From Dioscorea cayenensis subsp. rotundata (lineage: Eukaryota; Streptophyta; Magnoliopsida; Dioscoreales; Dioscoreaceae), in contig NW_024086611.1 of assembly GCF_009730915.1 (NCBI RefSeq), positions 36,445-100,444 of the forward strand: a stretch of 64,000 nucleotides of DNA, read 5' to 3'. Shown here in pieces: positions 56,109 to 64,000 of this stretch. The translations under genes were made by a program, and so were the position numbers. Position 1 is the first letter of the stretch. Every line of letters starts with the position of its first letter. The notes under the pieces were generated by a model. It searched no databases, was not told the DNA's origin, and saw only the letters and a list, made by a program, of their open reading frames with translations.

Positions 56109-57600
56109 AGGGGTCATGAGAAAAGTAAAAAAAAATAGAATTGTGAAAAAATTAGATTAATGAGAAAAGTAAAAAAAAAATAGAACTGTGAAAAAATTAG
56201 ATTTTTTAGGAACCAAAGCATAGCCTAGTGGTTTCCTACCTTGCTTGTGTTTGAGAGGTTTCGAAAGCACAATGCAAAAATAATAAAAAGGTGTTTGTCG
56301 CCAATTTGTCAAAAAAAAAAAAAATTTAGATTTTTACAGTATACAAAGAAATGTTAATTATTTTTAATAATTATTATTTTTAAATAAGTATGGCCATAAA
56401 TATTTATTTTATTATTATTAATTGATGTTTAACTAGAAATTAATTTAAATAAATATTAATTTCATTCCGTACTTAGTATATTTTAATTAAATTTGAAATG
56501 ATATATATTCAAATATTTATTAATTATAAAATTATTAAAAACATAAATATTTATTTTATTATTATTTAATGTTTAATTAGAAATGATATTTATTTCAAAT
56601 AATTATTATCTATAAATAATTAAAAACATAAATATCAACGTAAAATAACAATTTAAATATTTTTCACACAAATTAGGATCAAACAAGATTGTTCCTCTTC
56701 AATATCTCAAGAAAAATAACAAATCAAGATCAATTTTAACCAATTATTCATCATTCAATTAATCATTCAAAATAACAACTACAACATATTAAAAAAAAAT
56801 TCAAAAAATCACCTTATGAACAAGATTGTTCCTCTTCAATATCTCCCCAACAAAACCTCCACAATCCTTAAATCAAGAACCCAAGCAAAAACCTTAACAA
56901 AAATAAATAAATAAATAAATAAAAAATCAAGAACTCACCATTCATTATCTCAAACACTTGAACTACAAAAACTTAAAAACCAAAAACTAGCTCATTGTTT
57001 TTTCATTATGCATTCACAATACTAGCTCATTGTTCTTCAATGACATTCATATACCTTTAACATTTTCATGGATGTAAAGGCTCATCACTAATGAGCAATT
57101 AAGAAGAAGTTGTTGCAATTTTTCAACATGTATTCACAATACCAACTCATTGTTCTTCAATGACATTCATAAAGCAAAGAGTACTAGAAAACATCAATTA
57201 AAGCAAAATTCCAACCAAATTCCAACCATTCATTATCTCAACATGCATTCACAATACTAGCTCATTGTTCTTCAATGACATTCATAAACCACCAAAGTTG
57301 CACAAACAATTCACTCAAAACCATAAATAGTAAAACATCACAAAGCGACAACTATGATCATAGGGTCTAAGACTTTCGGGTTCTTCCATAAAGTTCTACT
57401 TAAAAATGATAAGATGCGCTCGCTTAAGTAGTAACAACATCGAAAAAAACCCAACGTTTTCCTGTACTCATCTACTTATTCTAACACTTGCCTATCAAAT
57501 TGATAAACCTGCAAAAACGCAATGTTAAATATACATGTAATGAACACTAATTAATCATCAAAGTTACATTGCTACAATGTTAAATTCTTACCAAGATGAG
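56109..57600. other. AT-rich DNA with short repeats; no gene
   Basis: Two copies of AAGATTGTTCCTCTTCAATA (56686 and 56822). Three copies of a 40-base unit, TTCACAATACTAGCTCATTG followed by TTCTTCAATGACATTCAT, lie at about 57010, 57128 and 57247. They may be sub-terminal repeats of the second PIF/Harbinger element. Confidence 0.6.
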
Positions 57601-58740
57601 TCAAGCATTAAGTGGGCAATATGAGCGTCTTTTGACAAGAAACCCCGGAAAAAAACACAATTTTTCTTTCGGGTTGAAGGCCCCAAAATACTATCGATTG
57701 ATCTTCATCCTTCGCCAATACTTGTAACATGAACATGACCTTATCTTCCGTAAGACCATCAATAGAGAAAAGGACATTACTAAGTGATTTTTGCTTGAAT
57801 GTTTGCACGTAGATGTTTCATTGCGTGTTGTGATTTCAATATTATGAGCGAAATTTCAGCATTACGTGTCATATCTCAACATTGCGAGCACATGATTTAG
57901 CTTTTCAAATGCGGTAGACTTAGTGGTCACGAGCCCGCCTCGGCATTACGTGTTCTCGCCTTAACCAATGCTCTAAATTTTTGGAGCCAACTAGATTCTG
58001 AAAAGCATCAAAATTTGTAGAAATCGGGTCCATTCTTTGGATCCTTAGCAACACTTTTCCTTTTTTGACACCTACATGTTGTTGAGGTGCTCGTTATCGA
58101 GGCAGCATAGGTGATGGATCCCTGCATCGGCTCTTGTGTGGGTAGGTCATTGAAAGACATTTGGGATAAACATTCACCTTCCTCGAGTGAGATGTTATCA
58201 CCTTGTTCATATTGGACTGCATTATCCCCGATATCACCCCTGTTGTTGCCAAAAGCTCTATCTTTGGTGAAGACTGGTGCGAAATCATTGACAAATGGGA
58301 AGGATTTCCCATACAGTATGGCCTCTTCTTTGTGAGTCTGCATTACATAAAAACCCCACAATTAATTAAATCTTTACAATAGTGCATTGAGTTTTTTTTT
58401 TCACCTTGTCATACTCATCATATGCGCTTTTTGTCACACATGATAGTGCTATTTTGAAAGTTCCAATCAAGACCACTCAATTGTAAGATATCGGAGATGA
58501 AATTTGTTCTACTTTCTTTAAGAGTTTCACACATGACTCAATATTTGGTACAACCTTCAAGCTGTGATTTGTAGAATCTTTTCTTATATCATTCTTTCTA
58601 ACCGCAAAGAGATATCCACTTTGGAATCCATTTTGACCGCAAAAAGAGCTTGTGGAAAGCTCAACCAAAAGCATCAATGAGGGCTTTATCTTCCTCGGTG
58701 GTCCAATATCATTTGTTCACGCCCCTCCCTTTTTGGTTAT
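57600..58740 (-). pseudogene. Second PIF/Harbinger ORF1: Myb/SANT-like protein
   Basis: The minus strand starts near 58735 with YWTTEEDKALIDA and, across frame changes, GFQSGYLFAVRK, LKVVPNIESCVKLLKK and GDIGDNAVQYEQGDNISLEE. KEEAILYGKSFPFVNDFAPV (in 58361-58008) is the Myb/SANT-like region of another PIF clade. The C-terminal piece 57808-57608 has GLTEDKVMFMLQVLAKDEDQ, as in the end of such proteins. An intron separates 58361 from about 58410. Frame breaks make it defective. Confidence 0.65.
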
Positions 58741-59772
58741 TGTTACGCCTCCATACTTGAAAAAGAAACAAGGAATGAGAAACATTAAAACAACATGGAC
58801 ATAATTCATATATACTCAAGCCACATCTCATAAACATCCCCATGAAGAGAAAGTACAAAAATCTTTAATTCATGCATATTATAGAATTTCAACAACCAAA
58901 TCATATAATATAGAATTTCATTCAACCAAATCACAAACAATTCAACTCAAAGCCAATATTGTCAAGACAAAGTAGTACATAATGATCTAACAATCCAAAA
59001 TGAAGATCAACTTAAAGAAAGTGATGAGTACATAACGATCCATTAATTAAATCAACTTGATTGCCATGTGTGAAGCATATGACCAGCTATATCCTGTCTA
59101 AATTGGGTCCATTCATCCGTTGGTTGTATGGCTACTATGTTGACTATGTTATGGCCGGTGTCATCTTCCACACTCTCATCGGAAGATATAACATCAACTT
59201 CTTCTTCTTGTGCAAGATTTCCCACCATCTCCCTCCTAATGAAATTGTCGAGTAAACAACATGCACTCAATAATCACCGTTGAGTGGTCAAACTATATAA
59301 ACTTGGACTTGGTAGAATTTTCCAATGGATTTTCAAAAGGCCAAATGTTCTCTCAATAACGTTCCTAGTGCTAGCATGTTTCATGTTGAAAAACTCTTCA
59401 GGTGTTTCTGGGTAATGCCCATCGCCCATGAACTTAAGTGATACCACCAGCCCTCGATAAGGTGCAAGGAATCCGGGGTAATTTGCATATCCGCATCAAA
59501 CTAATTAATAGAAACCTAAGATATGAATTTGTTGTTAGATGCACAATCGATGAGAATGACTACATTAAAAATAACATAGTGCACATAACTCACCATTTGG
59601 AACTTTTAAACCATTTGGTTTTGTAACGACATCCCTCAACACTAGCGGATCATGTGCCGAACCCTCCCAACCAGATAGGATGTATATAAATTGCATATCT
59701 TGTCCGTAAATGGCAAGCATATTGGTGGTAATTTCAGATTTTCGTGATCTAAATCATGATCGATCGGTATTA

Positions 59773-61505
59773 GATACTGACAAACACCCTTTTGCGTATA
59801 TACCGCAAGTGCACGAGTTTGTCGAAGTAATAATACCCCGGTGAGTGAGTAGTCGAATCCACATGGAATAGTAATTGGAAACACAAAGATTGATATTTAA
59901 CTAGAATGAAGATGAATCGATAATGATGTGAATAAGAATCAATGCAAATAGCAAATAAGAAAAGAAGGAGGCGCAAATAAAAAGATAGGAGAGGTAATCG
60001 ACGATAAATGGGGCATCAGGCATTGCTCACCCTAGGACTATTGTTTCAAATCCAAGACCAATCATTATGTTCCTTAACTAATGCTTAATGAGTTGTGGAG
60101 ATCCTTAAACACACGGTCCCAAAACTTAAGGTCAAGCGTGACTAACTCTACACTATGCCCGGTAGAGAAATCTCTAAGTCTCGACACCTCACATGCATGC
60201 TAGGTTACTGAGGCTCTAGGGATTCCAAGTGATAAAACCCTATACCCTAAAAATAAATCTAACCCTTTGGTTCGAGTGAAAAGACCCTAGTCACAACTAA
60301 GCGCCTGATATTAAGGATTACTTCAATCTTTACTCTATTGCTTGCGTAAGTAAGGCCCCGGTGCAGACTCGTCTCTTAGTACTTCACTCTATTGTGACCG
60401 CAAAGAACTCTTGGAGCAGGGAGGTAGGATAAATCAAGCCGGGAGTGGAAAGCTACGCTACCTCCTCGGGCTCACCCTCTCAACCCTCTCCTATCTAGTA
60501 TTATCTAACCCTCATGGTGTGTCACTCATCCACAAAGATTACCAAAATGGATTCTCAACCCTAGTGTCACTCTAAGGGAAAATCAACTCAATAAGCATTC
60601 AAGATTGGAACTCAATTAAAACATCAATTAAAGGAAGCATAATAAAAGGTCAAAGAAACAACATTATTCTAGGATTTACAAGTCCAAGTACCTACTAGGG
60701 GTTTAGCTCTCCATGGAGCAAAATACAATCAATAATGAAATCGAAAGTAAAAATTTGCAATCCATGAATAAAACCCCCTTGGTTTCGTGTCAATGGTCTT
60801 GTAGAGTGGCCGCGTCTTCTCCAAAGGTCCCCTCGTCAAGCCTAGGGTACACCTTGCCAGATCGGTGCCGACGAAAGCTACTCCAATAACTCTCTTCTGA
60901 AGGAAACGCGATGTCAAAAACCGTAAACCCCTCCAAAACCTAGCCAAAAGATGGAAAAGAGGATTCTGAAATCAGGATGGAATCGGGCATCCACATGGGC
61001 GTGTGAAATTTCCACACGCCCATGTGAATCTCCAGGAAATCGATTTTCTGCGGCCTGTGAACAGTATGTACTATAGTAAAATGCTACAGTACTCCACCAA
61101 AATACTCCAGAATCCAGACTTTTCATCGAGGCAACATAAAAGGGCATACGTCTGTGCTGTAGATTGCGTTGCATCTTCAAATAAAAGCACATTTGACGAC
61201 AATCTTGATAGCTTTGCACAAGTCGGAACACATGAGTGTGACTACCTTTGTGCCCCTGGAATTTGTATATTTCCTTGAGCACCACGGAGGTTGGCACACA
61301 CTTACATGTCTTTGAGCATAACTTGTGTCTTCACGTTTGTTCACTCCAAGATTCCATCAATAAAGTGCAAATGCAATCTACTTTGGCTTCTTTCTTCCAT
61401 ACTTGTCTCCACAACTCTATATGCACAAAAGAATACAAATACACATGTATTAGCGATAAAATCCGAGAAAAAGTAATGTTCAGTCGTAAGAAAAAGAATA
61501 CTTCA
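59773..61505 (-). mobile_element. Solo LTR of a Ty3/gypsy (Athila/Tat-like) element
   Basis: A 1,733-bp non-coding insertion lies in the transposase, flanked by TATTA at 59768-59772 and 61506-61510. Removing it and one TATTA rejoins the transposase coding stretch. On the minus strand it starts TGAAGTATTC and near its end carries GTGCACTTGCGG, as at the end of the Athila-like LTR at 19900. No internal retroviral domain is present, so it is a solo LTR. Its last bases read GTATC rather than the usual CA. Confidence 0.75.
60992..61026. repeat. Perfect 14-bp hairpin in the solo LTR
   Basis: CACATGGGCGTGTG and CACACGCCCATGTG are separated by a 7-base loop (AAATTTC). Confidence 0.95.
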
Positions 61506-62085
61506 TATTACTAATTCACAAGCACTTATCGGTACATTTACCCGTATATGTGTCCCATCCAATACTCCAAGGCAATTCTATGTCTCATAAAAGAAAACAT
61601 TATTTTTAATATGTAATACCCCCACTATAAACAATTTAAAAACTAACCCACTAAATTTTTATTTTTACCTTAAAACCATTTCCACTTAGGATCTTTTTGA
61701 ATTTTTGGTACCGGTTCCGGTTTCTTTTAGAGTGAACACCATGGCAAAGAATAATTAGCCATAACACGACGATGAAATATCGGCTAAGCTGCTTTTCGGG
61801 CCGATCATACAAAATCAAACTTGATTATTCTATTTTTGACATGGTGGGCTACAATGTTCAAAAACATTGCAACCATCTCCTCAACCATAACATTTCTTGT
61901 GGCCCGTAGTCTATCGGTGGTAGTTAATAGTTCACACAAGTTATGGAAATAACATCGATCCGTCACAGTAGCTTGTTAATGCATGTTATGTCACTTTCAT
62001 AGATCACCCGCCTCAAATATTCATGTTGTTCCCGCCACCTACTCGATATTGACTCAATTCTACGTCACACTACGATCATGATGTT

Positions 62086-64000
62086 TAAAATATAAAAGTA
62101 ACACATATACATTAGGAAATATGTTTCACTTCATCAATGTTGTCCATATCTAAAAATTACATGTCCATGTGTCAAATTGCCAAAAAAATCTAAATAACTA
62201 AGTTCAAAAACAACAACAACAACAACCTCATAAAGCACATGCCAAATTTAACCTCATTCTAAAGGCTATGGTTGAGTTAATAAACTCATTTACTATCATA
62301 GAAAGCACTGGATCCTTAACATTTCCTTTTTGAACTTAATTAATGAATAGGTAGAATGAGGTTTCTCTAAGGTAGAAGAAATTGAGTATTAAGACTTTGG
62401 CTTTAATTATCTTGTTTTCTCCCTTTTTGCTTTTTGTTTCTAAAGTTTCTTCTACGCCTCTTTCCTATATTGTTTTAACCAAAAATAAATCCCTACATCA
62501 TTCATTGAAATCAAGTAACACATTCATCAACTTATTAACATGATACATAGCATTTAGAGAGAATCAAGTAATAAGATCTACATCTTTTGTTTAATCAAAT
62601 GAAGATGTACTCCTATATGCATTTTTATAAAATTAAAAAATCTATTCCTACAATAGACAACCATAATATATATATTGTTATCAAGAGTGAGAAGGTTGTT
62701 GAAACCGAGGAGATGAGAATGATACTCTAATGTTATAATAGTACATTAATCTATGATTGAAATAGTTTTAAACTTGGGTGTCGAGTTGACAAACACATGA
62801 AGGAATTAGAGAAACCATTATGCTTAGTTAGTAATCATTAACATAAACAGATAATCTTGAGGTGTGGATCGAACATGTTATATTCATATCCTTTGACTAA
62901 ATAAAAACCAGAGTTAAAGCACATACTTTGTGGATAAACTAAACCACGGATTTATTAGTACTCGTTCATTGACAACTTTCAGCTAAACAACCATAAGAAA
63001 ATAGATAAATTATTTACAGATAAAAATAAAAATAAAAATAATAAACATGCGTATATACGAGAAACTAATAAATAAATAAAAGAGATCTAAACTTTTTGGC
63101 TTTCAAAACTTCTCCAAATTAGATTAGAACATATTGCATATCCACACAAAAAGAGTGACCATCCATGGCCAAAAATAAGAATCCTAGCATTTGTATGAAT
63201 CATGTCACTATAACCGCAATTTATAAAGTGTTATCCAATCGCTTTGATCGACTTGCAATTGATATAAATGCTTCATTTTCATTGTTAATATTGTTTCGGT
63301 TCAAGACTACAACAAATCCAACCCCTTTTTCCTAAGCACAACACTCATTGGCATTGATAACCATCAAAATCGCAATTGAAATCAAAACTTCTTCCTTCCG
63401 GATGTGAATTTGCAACCACCATTCTTTCCACCTAATTTACATTTTTTCTCATTTACTACTGACATCATAGTTTAACAAAATAACATTCTCCTCTTAATTG
63501 GAATGAACATCCTACATCACTATTTTTCCTCGGCTTTCCAATTCTAGTGTTTAATCAATGAAGCTATACTCCTAAATAAAAAATCTATTCCTACAACAGA
63601 CAACGTATTATTTATTGTTATCAAAGAGTGAGAAGGTTGTTGAAAGCTGAAAGATGAGAGTGATAACTTGGGTGTCAAAGTTGACAAACACATGAAGGTG
63701 GAGAAACCATTATGCTTAGTTAGTAATCATTACCATAAAACAAATAATCTTGAGGTGTGGATCAAACATGATATATTCATATCCTTTTGACTAAATAAAA
63801 AAGTTAAAACTCATACTTTATGGATAAACCAAACCCGGAATTATCACTGTTGTTCATTGACAACTTTAGTTAAACAACCATAAGAAAGTAGATAAATTAT
63901 TTCCAGTATCAATGGCATGCGAATATGAAGTTTTTAAAGAGGAATAAGACAAGAGTAAGATGATGCAAATTCTAATTTCTTCAAAATATTAGGATAAAAA
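62086..64000. other. AT-rich DNA at the right window edge; no gene seen
   Basis: Apart from the direct duplication, no domain or RNA gene is recognisable. The sequence may be part of another transposon. Confidence 0.5.
62590..63906. repeat. Direct duplication, copies about 0.95 kb apart
   Basis: Copy 1 (about 62590-63017) and copy 2 (about 63553-63906) share ATCTATTCCTACAA, GAGTGAGAAGGTTGTTGAAA, AACACATGAAGG, GAAACCATTATGCTTAGTTA and AATCTTGAGGTGTGGATC with scattered indels. No open frame is conserved between them. Confidence 0.85.

Larger units (their letters stand above)
59052..62085 (-). pseudogene. Second PIF/Harbinger transposase, split by a solo LTR
   Basis: The 5' part (62085-61515) reads SSRWREQHEYLRRVIYESDI, VEEMVAMFLNIVAHHVKNRI with IKF, then CLGVLDGTHIRVNVPISACE holding the first catalytic Asp. 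After the insertion (59773-61505) it continues as ITTNMLAIYGQDMQF and IYILSGWEGSAHDPLVLRDV, an intron, DAGYANYPGFLAPYRG (second Asp, one base missing), RNVIERTFGLLKIHWKIL (Glu), and ends SACCLLDNFIRREM with DEWTQFRQDIAGHM. It is the standard PIF order. Single-base frame changes and the LTR disable it. It differs in sequence from the transposase at 52774-54162, so the two belong to different subfamilies. Confidence 0.8.

Noticed and set aside
1-64000. tRNA, rRNA, organellar DNA or pararetrovirus insertions
   Set aside because: None was recognised when reading both strands; the SINE has only tRNA-like promoter boxes. A tRNA scan and an organelle search would settle it.

Overview
This window is nuclear DNA of a flowering plant. 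The genes are split by short introns with GT-AG borders and include plant-specific families: a WIP-type zinc-finger factor, a TFL1/CEN-type PEBP gene, PPR proteins and a plastid-type FtsZ2. They sit in AT-rich DNA crowded with Ty3/gypsy, CACTA, hAT, Mutator-like and PIF/Harbinger remnants. The species cannot be fixed from sequence alone.

Layout. 1-3.56 kb is most of a non-autonomous Mutator-like element with long terminal inverted repeats; its left end lies outside the window. 3.57-7.25 kb is a decayed Ty3/gypsy pol region with a 3' LTR. 7.3-8.59 kb is the right end of a CACTA element, and 8.8-9.7 kb is the tail of another gypsy element. 10.9-13.3 kb is the clean gene island: a DOT5/WIP6-like C2H2 factor and a TFL1/CEN-like gene, both on the minus strand with intact frames. 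15.2-17.0 kb holds a GC-rich hAT-like end, a PPR gene fragment and a SINE. 18.26-22.9 kb is an Athila-like element with LTR, tRNA-Asp-type primer site, gag and protease but no recognisable reverse transcriptase or integrase. 23.2-26.0 kb is the 5' part of a hAT element with a BED-finger exon and a 1.9-kb tandem array.

26.5-44.25 kb is a second gene island: a PPR-DYW gene, an alpha/beta-hydrolase (both plus strand), an unidentified small gene, a P-type PPR gene, FTSZ2 and CIA1 (all minus strand). These are recognisable from end to end, but most carry single-base insertions or deletions with little other decay. That pattern fits uncorrected sequencing errors at least as well as pseudogenes. FTSZ2 (plastid division), CIA1 (cytosolic Fe-S assembly) and the organellar PPR proteins are housekeeping functions, with no operon-like link between them.

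44.39-56.1 kb is bounded by a perfect 12-bp inverted repeat and a TAA duplication. It contains a PIF/Harbinger transposase, its Myb/SANT partner ORF, three spliced exons of an ERD6-like sugar transporter, and about 6 kb of strange DNA (PMD-like ORF pieces separated by AT-rich spacers full of GTTTAA-type motifs). 57.6-62.1 kb is a second, different PIF/Harbinger element whose transposase is split by a 1.73-kb solo LTR flanked by TATTA. The last 2 kb holds a direct duplication and no gene.

The most interesting items are the large PIF/Harbinger-bounded block with its cargo, the GTTTAA-rich element inside it, the GC-AG intron of the WIP gene, and the indel-only damage of conserved genes.
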